Shown here: positions 54,900-62,910 of the stretch, one piece after another
Layout: each line of letters opens with the position of its first letter
How positions within the stretch are numbered: position 1 is the first letter of the stretch
DNA from: Xylanibacter ruminicola
GTDB lineage: Bacteria; Bacteroidota; Bacteroidia; Bacteroidales; Bacteroidaceae
Length of the DNA: 64,000 nucleotides
Direction: 5' to 3'
Assembly (NCBI RefSeq): GCF_900107775.1
Contig: NZ_FNRF01000002.1
Coordinates: 727,518 to 791,517, forward strand
Notes under the pieces: generated by a model
What the model was told of the DNA's origin: nothing
Seen by the model: the letters and a program-made list of their open reading frames with translations, nothing else
Databases searched by the model: none
Position numbers and translations under genes: made by a program

Positions 54900-54921
54900 T
54901 CGTTTTATGTGATTTCCAAAG

Positions 54922-56097
54922 TTACTTGGTGCGGTTGCGGATTTGCTGCTTGAGGGTTAGGATGCGGCGAACACTCTGGTTGATGCGGGCCTCGCTGAGG
55001 GTGCCATCGTTAACGGCGGCTATCACGGCATCGAAGGCCTCGACCAGATTGCGGGGATCGAGCACGATATCTGCACCGGCCTTGATACAGCCCACAGCGG
55101 CCTCGGCATTGGTGTACTGCTTGGTAATGGCGCCCATGCTGATGGCATCGGTAACAATGATGTTACGATAGCCTAACTCGAAACGCAGCTTATCCTTAAG
55201 GATGACGGGCGACATGGTGGCGGGCTCATCAGTACCAGTCACGTTGGGGGTTGCAATGTGGGCAGTCATAATCAGCTGACAGCCCCAGGCGATACCGGCA
55301 CGGAAGGTTACCATCTCGCAATCCATCATCTCGTCCCAGGTCTTCATCGATTTGGCATAGCCGTAATGGGTGTCGGCAGTGGTGTCGCCATGTCCGGGGA
55401 AATGCTTGATACAGCCCGTGATGCCAGCATCTTTCAGACCCTGCAGGTAGCTGGTTACCATGGGTGCTGCCACAGCCGGATCGCTACTGAAGGCGCGCTT
55501 ACCAATCACTACATTGTCGGGATTGGTGTTGACATCGGCCACTGGGGCGAAATCGATGTCGAAACCATAACGGGTAAGATAGGTGCCGATGGTGTTAGCG
55601 CACTCGTAGGCATTGGCAGGATTGCCGGTTTCGCCAATCGATTCCATCGACTCATATTTGGGCAGATTGAAGTTGGGATGGTTGGCCAGGCGCGACACGC
55701 GACCGCCCTCTTCGTCGATACACAGCAACGGACTACCATTGAGAGCACGTATCTGCGAGATGAAAGCAGAGAGCTGGTTTTCGTCTTCGATGTTCCAGGC
55801 ATAGAGTATCATGCCACCTATGGGATAGTTCTTGACCACACCTGCCATGCAATCGTTAATCTGCTGCAGTTTGTAGGGAGAAAGTTCTTCGAAACTGCTC
55901 CAGTGTATCGTGGTGTCGAGGGCCTCGGGGCGCACGTAGAACATCTGACCTACTTTTTCGCGAAGGGTCATCTTTCGTAGCTGCTCCTCAACACTGCCGG
56001 CCGAGCTGCCGCTGGGGTTGTCGTCGTTAGTACAAGCTGTTAACAGCAATCCGCCCAAAAGCACTGCGGCGGTAATCCATGTTTTAAAAATTTTCAT
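54922..56097 (-). CDS. GH3 beta-N-acetylhexosaminidase-like lipoprotein
   Basis: Protein of 391 residues from ATG 56097 (MKIFKTWITAAVLLGG). Signal peptide with lipobox LLTAC. GH3 features: LLCIDEEGGRVSRL, the NagZ-type His/Asp dyad in CIKHFPGHGDTTADTHYG, and nucleophile Asp in IIVTDAISMGAI. It probably removes N-acetylglucosamine from muropeptides or glycans on the periplasmic or surface side. Promoter TATCTTTGC (near 56140-56148). Confidence 0.9.
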   Translation of the reverse strand: MKIFKTWITAAVLLGGLLLTACTNDDNPSGSSAGSVEEQLRKMTLREKVGQMFYVRPEALDTTIHWSSFEELSPYKLQQINDCMAGVVKNYPIGGMILYAWNIEDENQLSAFISQIRALNGSPLLCIDEEGGRVSRLANHPNFNLPKYESMESIGETGNPANAYECANTIGTYLTRYGFDIDFAPVADVNTNPDNVVIGKRAFSSDPAVAAPMVTSYLQGLKDAGITGCIKHFPGHGDTTADTHYGYAKSMKTWDEMMDCEMVTFRAGIAWGCQLIMTAHIATPNVTGTDEPATMSPVILKDKLRFELGYRNIIVTDAISMGAITKQYTNAEAAVGCIKAGADIVLDPRNLVEAFDAVIAAVNDGTLSEARINQSVRRILTLKQQIRNRTK

Positions 56098-56139
56098 ACC
56101 TATAGTTTTAATTGCAAAAAGATTAATTAGATAGGTGCA

Positions 56140-56250
56140 AAGATACAACATTTTTTGGCAGCCGACAAAATAATAGGGCACAAAATGGTGAAAAGATGTT
56201 AAATTTTAGGCATTAATCGGTAAATATTAGCAACTATTGCGTACATTTGC
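56140..56250. promoter_or_regulatory. divergent promoter module, copy 7 (divergent)
   Basis: Left-facing TATCTTTGC near 56140-56148 (for GH3), a degenerate palindrome TTTGGCAGCCGACAAAA (near 56154-56170) and right-facing TACATTTGC (56242-56250). Confidence 0.45.
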
Positions 56251-56256
56251 GGCGAA

Positions 56257-56362
56257 GAGATGATTTTACCAATAATTGGGAACTACAACTTTTACTTCTA
56301 CTAACTCTATTCCAACGAAAACAAAGAGAGGGTTGAGCCGCAAAGCTCATCCCTCTCGATAT
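56257..56362 (+). ncRNA. candidate small RNA with analogous terminal hairpin
   Basis: Ends in GAGAGGG-TTGAGC-CGCAAA-GCTCA-TCCCTCTC (56326-56357) followed by GATATTTTTAT. The sequence is not that of the main family, but shape and position (convergent, ending just before the stop of the next minus-strand gene at 56371) are the same. Confidence 0.5.
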
Positions 56363-56370
56363 TTTTATGG

Positions 56371-56802
56371 TTACTTGGCATCCTGGCGGCAAAGGTCGAA
56401 GCCTTTTAGCATGGCGAAATCATCTATCTGGGCGGTACCGTTTTCCTGGATGGCCATGGCGCGGGCCACGCTTATCCAACGGGCGGGGCGATCGCTGGGG
56501 ATGCCGATGGGCTCGTCGGGGCCGATACCAGAGAGCTGCGATACTCTCTGGATATAGGCTGCGGTGTGGTTCTCGATGGGCGGCGCCCACTTGGTGATGA
56601 TTTTACGGATGGTAAACAATCGGTAGGTGTGGTAATACACACGGGTAAGCAACCAGAAGGCAGCTCGCCACCCCCACTCCATGCTCTCGAACTGACAGAA
56701 CGAAGCATCGTTCTGCTGGGCACAAAGCCCCTTCCACTTTGCCGCACTGCGACGGATATTCAATGGATTACAATTACGTATTCCTCTAGGTGTTGTAGTC
56801 AT
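56371..56802 (-). CDS. structural protein P5-like lysozyme-fold protein
   Basis: Protein of 143 residues opening MTTTPRGIRNCNPLNIRR, then FCQFESMEWGWRAAFWLL and TIRKIITKWAPPIENHTAAYIQRV. This pattern is the phage PRD1 P5-like family in Bacteroidetes, with a lytic transglycosylase or lysozyme-like fold. No signal peptide. It forms part of a mobile-type module with the VirE-N/primase gene next to it. Confidence 0.75.
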   Translation of the reverse strand: MTTTPRGIRNCNPLNIRRSAAKWKGLCAQQNDASFCQFESMEWGWRAAFWLLTRVYYHTYRLFTIRKIITKWAPPIENHTAAYIQRVSQLSGIGPDEPIGIPSDRPARWISVARAMAIQENGTAQIDDFAMLKGFDLCRQDAK

Positions 56803-56828
56803 AAATTTAAATGTTTTAATGTACTAAA

Positions 56829-56862
56829 TGTTGCGGCGTTGCGGTGTTGCGGTGTTGCGGTG
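56829..56862. repeat. tandem GTTGCGGT words
   Basis: Four near-identical units of the form GTTGCGGy/GTTGCGGTGTTGC lie between the P5-like and primase genes. The same words recur near 62640-62655 and in reverse near 62485-62500, flanking the module at both ends. Confidence 0.7.
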
Positions 56863-59295
56863 CTAACACATCAGCAGACCTGTTTTGCGATAACGGCTCT
56901 TGGTTGTTCCGTCTTCAACAAACTCGTCGGTTTTCACTATCAGATGATCCTGCACCAGACGTGTAATACGCATGCGCGCAGCCGATGAGGAGTTGAGCTT
57001 AAAGCAGCGGCAAACATCATCGGTAGTAAACTCCAGCGGCAGGTTGGCAAACCCATCATAGGTTTTCTGACGTCGACGTACATTAACGCTGGCATCGCGC
57101 ATCTTATTCTCAAAGTAGCTCTCGGCCATAGCGCCAAAATAGTAACGCTGACAGGCGTACTGGATGTTTACTATGAGTTCGGCCAAGCGCCAGTCGATCT
57201 CGTCGGTCTCAAACTCGCCACACCAGAATTCGCCTTCCTGATGCAGACTGCCCCAATGGCGCATTACAATGAATGGAGCAGCGAAGTTAATACCATGGTA
57301 GGCACAACGCTTCAGTAGCATCTCGTCGGCTTTCGACTGGTTGTCCTCGGCATCCATCATGCGGCGTGCGGTCCACTCGTACAGTTCGTCGACTATCTTA
57401 TCCATCGACAGCAGTCCCTTGGTACGATCAAGCTTCTTAGCCCACTCTTTCAGGCGTTCGTCGCTATCGTAATCTACCTCGCGCTCACGGCTCATCATCT
57501 GGAAGTTGGTGGCTGGCAGCGGTATGCAGGTTAGACGTGTGGCCAATCCCGAACCGAAGTTCTGCTCGTTTACCTTCTTTTTCAGGGCGATGGGCGTACC
57601 TGTATATATAAAATTCCAGGTTACAAAGAAGTCCTGCAGTATCGAGTCGTTGTTCGAGTAAGCCTGTCCATCCTCCTCGTTGTGGAAGGCTTTCAGCTCC
57701 AGGTTCATCTTATCAATCCAGCTACCACCCTTCTGCACACAGATGGTATTGTCGAGCTCGGTATCAAACGTGAGCATGTGCAGCTGCATGGGCTGACCGT
57801 CGACCTCCTCGACCGAGTTTACCATATCCTGGATAAACTGCGCATTCGAGGTGCGCGATGGGTGTATGCGCACAATAACCTTGGGCTTTTTGGGTTTCTC
57901 CTTGTTAGCGCCTTTGGTTCGCATCTGATCGCGATAGGCATTAATGGCATCCTTACCCACCTTATCGGCCTCGGCTATCGGTGCAGCCAGCAGCTTATAC
58001 AATCGTGTGGCAAACGATTTTCCACTGGCAGGGTCGCCAATAATGAAGGTAGAGTTATTGAGTCGACGTAGCTCCTCGGGACGATGATAAAAGCGATAGG
58101 TGCAACGTGTCATCAGCGTCATGGCCAGTGCGCCACCTACAAACATGGCTGCAGGATACTGATTGTGCTTAAGCCCCTTGCACATATCCTTCAGGGCAGG
58201 GAAATAGGCCATCAGCTGCTCAATCTGCTGTCCCCACTCCCATAGCCACTGGGCCATGTTCTCATCGTTCAGTGCCGCCTCCTTCTGCGGCGTGGTTTTC
58301 GTAATCTCTTGATACGTTTGCCCCGTGTACGTCTGGATAGCCTCAAGCATGGCTTTGCTAGGCAAACTGCTGGCATAGCGCTTTTCTTTCTGCGCCACGC
58401 ACTCAGCTGCACTGGCCACCGTTTGGGCCACATTCTCATTACGCGCCGCAATGATCTCCTGTACCCACGACTGACTCTCAACCACGCGCTGCACTTGGGC
58501 TTTGTCGCCATCCAACATAAGCAGCAGGTCGGTGGCCAGTTTAAGACTCTCGGTGTGACGGTTGCTGTCGGCTTCGCATGGCAGCTTGGCTGCATAGCGA
58601 GCATCAATAATACGCTGTATATCATAACCACGCCATTTTATACATTGAACATTGGCTTGTACTTCTGGATTTACAGTCACTGTATTCTCTCGCGTAGCCT
58701 GGCTACGACCGTCTCGATATAGAGCAGTATATCGCTCACTAAATTCTTTGTTCTCATACGTAAAAAGTTCTTTGTCTAAATACAAAATATCCGATTCCTT
58801 ACAGATGAAGCTCATACGGCTGGCATCTTTACAACTTTCGTCGACATCTACACCCAGCACCTGGGCCATGGCATGCTGATTGTCGATCAGGTTTCCCCAA
58901 TCCAATCGGGCCTTAAACACGATTTTCAGGCCTTTACCACTAGGGGTTATATAAACGAGCACGATACCTAACGCCTGCAGGTCGAGCCCCTTCTCTACCC
59001 AGCCCTGATACAGGGTTAGCGGGTCGTCGATGTGGTCGATATCCATCACCACCAGGCCGGTTAATTGGGTGGCTGCCTGTTTGCGCCAGGCGCCTACTTT
59101 TCCTTTTGCCGATGTGGTTTCGCTGAATGTGGCCTGGAAAATAAAGGCAGGCAGTTTGCGTTTTAGTGCCGCATCGTGGGTTTGGCGATACTTATCGATA
59201 TTCTCGCTCCACTGTTTTGCCTTGACGAGGGCCCAGAACTGGGCCTCGTCTACTGGCAGCGTAGGGTTACTGAAATTCTTTTGATAACAAAACAT
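56863..59295 (-). CDS. VirE-N/DUF3987-type primase/helicase protein
   Basis: Protein of 810 residues. N-terminal ~150 residues fit the BT4734/VirE_N-type domain (TGLVVMDIDHIDDP, VYITPSGKGLKIVFKA, DASRMSFICKESD). Then a DUF3987-like ATPase region with Walker A FIIGDPASGKSFATRL. The C-terminus ends in a winged-helix-like part (FTTDDVCRCFKLNSSSAARMRITRLVQD). Such proteins occur in integrated Bacteroidales elements. It is followed by three small genes of the same module. Confidence 0.85.
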   Translation of the reverse strand: MFCYQKNFSNPTLPVDEAQFWALVKAKQWSENIDKYRQTHDAALKRKLPAFIFQATFSETTSAKGKVGAWRKQAATQLTGLVVMDIDHIDDPLTLYQGWVEKGLDLQALGIVLVYITPSGKGLKIVFKARLDWGNLIDNQHAMAQVLGVDVDESCKDASRMSFICKESDILYLDKELFTYENKEFSERYTALYRDGRSQATRENTVTVNPEVQANVQCIKWRGYDIQRIIDARYAAKLPCEADSNRHTESLKLATDLLLMLDGDKAQVQRVVESQSWVQEIIAARNENVAQTVASAAECVAQKEKRYASSLPSKAMLEAIQTYTGQTYQEITKTTPQKEAALNDENMAQWLWEWGQQIEQLMAYFPALKDMCKGLKHNQYPAAMFVGGALAMTLMTRCTYRFYHRPEELRRLNNSTFIIGDPASGKSFATRLYKLLAAPIAEADKVGKDAINAYRDQMRTKGANKEKPKKPKVIVRIHPSRTSNAQFIQDMVNSVEEVDGQPMQLHMLTFDTELDNTICVQKGGSWIDKMNLELKAFHNEEDGQAYSNNDSILQDFFVTWNFIYTGTPIALKKKVNEQNFGSGLATRLTCIPLPATNFQMMSREREVDYDSDERLKEWAKKLDRTKGLLSMDKIVDELYEWTARRMMDAEDNQSKADEMLLKRCAYHGINFAAPFIVMRHWGSLHQEGEFWCGEFETDEIDWRLAELIVNIQYACQRYYFGAMAESYFENKMRDASVNVRRRQKTYDGFANLPLEFTTDDVCRCFKLNSSSAARMRITRLVQDHLIVKTDEFVEDGTTKSRYRKTGLLMC

Positions 59296-59314
59296 CTAAC
59301 CTCCTTTTTTAAAT

Positions 59315-59647
59315 TCAACAAAAATCGCGCAGTTCGCGATCTATCATCGCATTCTTGGCATCGTGATGGTGCTTGTCAAGCAGGGCCAACACAGCTGCAA
59401 TACCCTGCTCCTTAGGGAAACTGCCCATAACCTTAACGCGCTGCATACTCTCTTTTACCCAGCCCCAAGGCAACTTTTCTATCAGTTTATCCTTGGTTCT
59501 TACCTGAGGCTTGCGCTTGTAACGGTCGAAACAGATAACCAGCTTACCTTTACCGTTGTATTCCAGCCATACACGTCCGTCAACCTTGCGCCCATTTAAC
59601 AGGGCATCCATTACAGCTTTTTCGTTCTTGAATAATACTAGTTTCAT
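59315..59647 (-). CDS. hypothetical protein of the primase module
   Basis: Protein of 110 residues, basic (KLVLFKNEKAVMDALLNGRKVDGRVWLEYNG). Family not recognised. It lies 19 nt upstream of the primase gene on the same strand. Confidence 0.65.
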   Translation of the reverse strand: MKLVLFKNEKAVMDALLNGRKVDGRVWLEYNGKGKLVICFDRYKRKPQVRTKDKLIEKLPWGWVKESMQRVKVMGSFPKEQGIAAVLALLDKHHHDAKNAMIDRELRDFC

Positions 59648-59657
59648 TATTTGTTAT

Positions 59658-59900
59658 TTAGTAAATCACTACTTCCTTTCGTACACGATGGCGGATCATA
59701 CCGCCGCCCATACCGGCATTCTGCAGTCCCTCTCTCAACAGCCAGCGCTGGCACGTAAACTTCTGCTCAACCACCAGCAGCATGTTAGCACACACCCTTT
59801 TGCCGTCGGCTCTTATCAGTCGGTGTTGGCACGAGGCACAGCAGCATTTAATCATCACATCATTGTTGTTACGCACTTTCTTAATAAAAATCTCATTCAT
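59658..59900 (-). CDS. small Cys-rich protein
   Basis: Protein of 80 residues. Cysteines at CCCASC, RVCANM and FTCQRW, plus His in QHR, could hold a zinc ion. Function unknown. Adjoins the neighbours within 10 and 22 nt. Confidence 0.55.
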   Translation of the reverse strand: MNEIFIKKVRNNNDVMIKCCCASCQHRLIRADGKRVCANMLLVVEQKFTCQRWLLREGLQNAGMGGGMIRHRVRKEVVIY

Positions 59901-59922
59901 TGCTTTTACTTTGTTTTTAGGA

Positions 59923-60225
59923 TTAATACATTAGTTCTTTGATTTTTCGCTTCAGGGTTCTGATCTCGTTCTTAAGCACGGCCCGCTCGTCCTTAAGCTG
60001 CATGATTTCGGACTGCAACTGTCTTACAAGACCACCATCAAGCGTGGCGTTTACCATTGTTTCGATGTCGCTGATAGTCAGACTGTCGGTACGCTGCATC
60101 CACACCCTTACAAACAGACCTTTAAGCAGCGTTAGCTTGTTGAAATACATCAACTTCTGATCGTCCAGCTTCACCTCGTAACCACCTTTCACCGTCGATA
60201 CTTTAAATTCAATTTTCTCAATCAT
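59923..60225 (-). CDS. hypothetical coiled-coil protein
   Basis: Protein of 100 residues. The N-terminal half is beta-like (EKIEFKVSTVKGGYEVKL); the C-terminal half is a coiled coil (LVRQLQSEIMQLKDERAVLKNE). Start of a four-gene minus-strand transcript ending with the primase gene, driven by TACTTTTGC at 60267-60275. Confidence 0.6.
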   Translation of the reverse strand: MIEKIEFKVSTVKGGYEVKLDDQKLMYFNKLTLLKGLFVRVWMQRTDSLTISDIETMVNATLDGGLVRQLQSEIMQLKDERAVLKNEIRTLKRKIKELMY

Positions 60226-60266
60226 ATTTTTATCATTTTAAATTGTTATTTTGTCGGATTGACGAT

Positions 60267-60378
60267 GCAAAAGTACAGGTAAAAAGCATGCAAAAGAGCG
60301 ATTTTTTCGAGTTATCGAGGCGCACTATACGCTACTATACGTACAGCCTTTTCGGGCTATACGCACTATACGTACGGA
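60267..60378 (-). promoter_or_regulatory. promoter with CTATACG operator-like repeats
   Basis: -7 element TACTTTTGC (minus, 60267-60275). Upstream (60320-60378) there are at least four CTATACG words (CACTATACGCTACTATACGTAC and GGCTATACGCACTATACGTAC, broken into pieces), some in TATACGTA palindromes. They look like binding sites for a repressor or activator of the primase operon. Confidence 0.45.
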
Positions 60379-60381
60379 CAC

Positions 60382-60416
60382 AAAAAAAGCGAGCTAAAAA
60401 TGCATTAGCTCGCTTT
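60382..60416 (-). terminator. terminator of the HIRAN-like gene pair
   Basis: Stem AAAGCGAGCTAA (60386-60397) / TTAGCTCGCTTT (60405-60416), followed on the minus strand by seven T. Confidence 0.85.
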
Positions 60417-60439
60417 AATGGGATGTTAATGGGGCGGTT

Positions 60440-61030
60440 TTACAACATCTTTAACCGCTTATAAACCTCTTTTATTATCAAGGTGCTCTGCTCGTATCGG
60501 TTCTTGTCGCCCGTAAAACGGTTCTTCCATACCGATAATTCGTTTAATGGTGGCAGCGCCTGGCCGTTCATATACCATGCCGCAGCCTCGCGTCCCAGCA
60601 GCGTGGTGTATTTGTGATATCGGGCCTCGCCCTGCTTGGTGGTATCAATACCCTGTAGCAAATCGGGCACCAATGCCTCGATATCTGCAAAAAAGTCGGT
60701 ATAGCAGCCCATCACAGCCGTCTGCTTTTTATAGTAGCGATAACCGGCATATATACCAAACCAACCACGACCGCTGGTGGTATCAAACTGCAGCGCCATC
60801 TCTCTCAGCATCTTTGCCAGTTGTGGCTGCACATCTTCGGCACCAAACTCCACCATATCAAAAAAGCACAACTGCGCAGGCACAGCGGTAACCTCGAGCA
60901 CCTCTACCTGCTCGGCATCATCGGCATCGGCCCTGCGCCACATGCCATCCCTACCCTGATACAAGTTGAGCGTACCTCCATCCTTTACCTCGATATTTGG
61001 ACCGTAATTATTCTTAATGTTTATTGCCAT
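60440..61030 (-). CDS. hypothetical protein with NYGPNIEV N-terminal motif
   Basis: Protein of 196 residues. Its N-terminus (INIKNNYGPNIEVKDGGTLNLY) resembles the C-terminus of the upstream gene product (HIDTNHGPIVDVDKGELKLN). The rest is helical with RYYKKQTAVMGCYTDFFADI. No family recognised, but such proteins are common in Bacteroidales mobile modules. Separated by 7 nt from the HIRAN-like gene. Confidence 0.6.
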   Translation of the reverse strand: MAINIKNNYGPNIEVKDGGTLNLYQGRDGMWRRADADDAEQVEVLEVTAVPAQLCFFDMVEFGAEDVQPQLAKMLREMALQFDTTSGRGWFGIYAGYRYYKKQTAVMGCYTDFFADIEALVPDLLQGIDTTKQGEARYHKYTTLLGREAAAWYMNGQALPPLNELSVWKNRFTGDKNRYEQSTLIIKEVYKRLKML

Positions 61031-61037
61031 ATTGTAT

Positions 61038-62357
61038 CTATTCTAAAAGTCGATTTAATTTCAACTCACCTTTGTCCACATCTACTATCGGACCGTGGTT
61101 TGTATCTATGTGTATACCACCTTTGGCAGCCTGTTTCTCCAGATTCAGGTTCAACCTGTCGGTTTTATCCGCAAGCTGCACAATGTCGGTCGACACGTTG
61201 TTCAGATAATCATCCCTTAACCACAGTATGCATAGTTTTATAGCGTTTAGCTCGGTACTTGTTAGATTGCTAATCTTAACATAGTCCATCATACGTCCCA
61301 GTGTGGTAGGTATTTCGGGCAGGTTGGTTATCAGGCTGTCGCACCCATAGTCTTGCTCGGTCATCGGTTGCATCTCTATACCCAGCTCGTTACATGTAAG
61401 GTGTCGCAGCATCAGCAGTGCCAGTATGGGCTGAAGCGCACGTCGTGGTGTTTTCATATAGTACAAACGCGACAACATGGCCCCTACATCGCCCACATCG
61501 TTATACAGATCGCCAGGCAGCAAGCGCATCTTTTTGTCAATCTGTCGCAACATAGCCCATAACTGTGCCTCGTTCTCAAGTCGCCATCCGCGCCATAATG
61601 CCTGTAGCGGTTGTGATTCAAGCTGACTTTTGAACCACTCGCCACTATGCCCGCCCAGCTCGAAGTTGCCACAGATGGATGCACGCTGACGTTTAAGACC
61701 GATGGCCAGTTCACGTATCTCAGGCTTAGCGGCCGCCTCGAGTCGATCAATATAGGTGGTACGCATCTCTCGGGCTTCACGACTCAAATCGTGCCTGGAA
61801 CTTTCAAGCCATATATCGATATAGGTTTTAAGATGTGATAAGTTAGCTGTATCCGTATGGTTAAGCATGGTTGAGAGCATAAACTCCGCCTCCTCTTGCG
61901 CCAAGGCATCCTCGTTGGGCGGCAACAGCGTTTGGTTTCGCAGCCAGTAGTCCCAGTTAATGTTCGATGCCATCGTGGGAACATGCTTGGTGGGAGTGTC
62001 GGCATCAACCTCTATTACCACATGTCCATGCTGTTTAGGTTTTACAACGGCATCAACAGCCACCACACGGGCCATCAGTTTATGTAGCTTACTCTCGGCC
62101 AGCAAATCGTTAGCCTGCTGTACCTTCTCATCACATATAAAGCCAATGCGTTTACCCATGGTGCGAGCCATCACCGCATCAGGGTTTCGGGGGTTACCGG
62201 GATCGTTCATCAGTACCACTGCTGGACGGTCGTGGTCAATCCATTGCAGCATAGTGCGCGTATTGGCCAGTTCTTGGTTAGTTTCAGGTTTCCCTGCATA
62301 TGTATCGGGGTTAGCCGCATAGTGCACGCCCCTTATGATAAATGTCGTAGTTGGCAT
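61038..62357 (-). CDS. protein with N-terminal HIRAN-like domain
   Basis: Protein of 439 residues. Residues about 1-90 resemble a HIRAN fold (FIIRGVHYA, AVVLMNDPGNPRNPDAVMAR and IGFICDEKVQQ). HIRAN domains often recognise DNA ends. The rest is helical and unrecognised. Promoter TATCTTTGC (minus, 62385-62393). First gene of a two-gene transcript. Confidence 0.65.
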   Translation of the reverse strand: MPTTTFIIRGVHYAANPDTYAGKPETNQELANTRTMLQWIDHDRPAVVLMNDPGNPRNPDAVMARTMGKRIGFICDEKVQQANDLLAESKLHKLMARVVAVDAVVKPKQHGHVVIEVDADTPTKHVPTMASNINWDYWLRNQTLLPPNEDALAQEEAEFMLSTMLNHTDTANLSHLKTYIDIWLESSRHDLSREAREMRTTYIDRLEAAAKPEIRELAIGLKRQRASICGNFELGGHSGEWFKSQLESQPLQALWRGWRLENEAQLWAMLRQIDKKMRLLPGDLYNDVGDVGAMLSRLYYMKTPRRALQPILALLMLRHLTCNELGIEMQPMTEQDYGCDSLITNLPEIPTTLGRMMDYVKISNLTSTELNAIKLCILWLRDDYLNNVSTDIVQLADKTDRLNLNLEKQAAKGGIHIDTNHGPIVDVDKGELKLNRLLE

Positions 62358-62384
62358 TGGTTGTAATCCATTTTTTTATAGATT

Positions 62385-62393
62385 GCAAAGATA
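62385..62393 (-). promoter_or_regulatory. -7 element for the HIRAN-like gene
   Basis: Minus-strand TATCTTTGC, 27 nt before the ATG. Confidence 0.6.
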
Positions 62394-62739
62394 ACATTTT
62401 TCTATCAATTACCAGCGCTAAAAACAAGAATTTCGCAGCAAGTATTTAAATTTTTCCGAAATACCAACAAAACTGCACATAGCGAACGCAGCAACGCCGC
62501 AACATTAAGATTTTTGATTTTGGCGTTCGGCGTCACTAAAAGCATTATTTATATTATATATAATATTATAATATTATATATAATATAATATATATACCAG
62601 GTTAAACGTTGCACACTGCAACACATCAAATGTTACAGCGTTGCGGTGTTGCTACAAGATCGCTTTATTTTACATTTTAACATTTAAAATAAATCGGAAA
62701 TAAATCGAAAAAAGCCTTGTTTTGCACTATTATTTTTTG
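62394..62739. other. AT-rich, repeat-rich spacer
   Basis: No gene. It contains GTTGCGG-type words, a run of TATA palindromes at about 62540-62595 (ATTATATATAAT units), and an AAATAAATCGGAAATAAATCG direct repeat near 62686-62707. It may be a regulatory or recombination region between the minus-strand module and the HU-HIG gene. Confidence 0.4.
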
Positions 62740-62910
62740 TACCTTTGCATCGTCAATAAGAGAGAAAGGTGCGGTTCTAGTTAGAGCGAAAAATTTTCTT
62801 AGCTAGCGAGATTTTTTAAGCCAACTACGCAGTTGCTACCTACACTCCCCCACTTGACAACCGAGAACTACTAACAACAAAAGTTTAACCATTAAAATTA
62901 ATTTTACATT
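62740..62910 (+). promoter_or_regulatory. promoter and long leader of HU-HIG gene
   Basis: -7 element TACCTTTGC (62740-62748) with TTTTGCAC upstream at -33. The leader is about 155 nt with TTAGAGCGAAAAATTTTCTT and CTTAGCTAGCGAG segments that can pair. No known riboswitch recognised. Confidence 0.55.
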
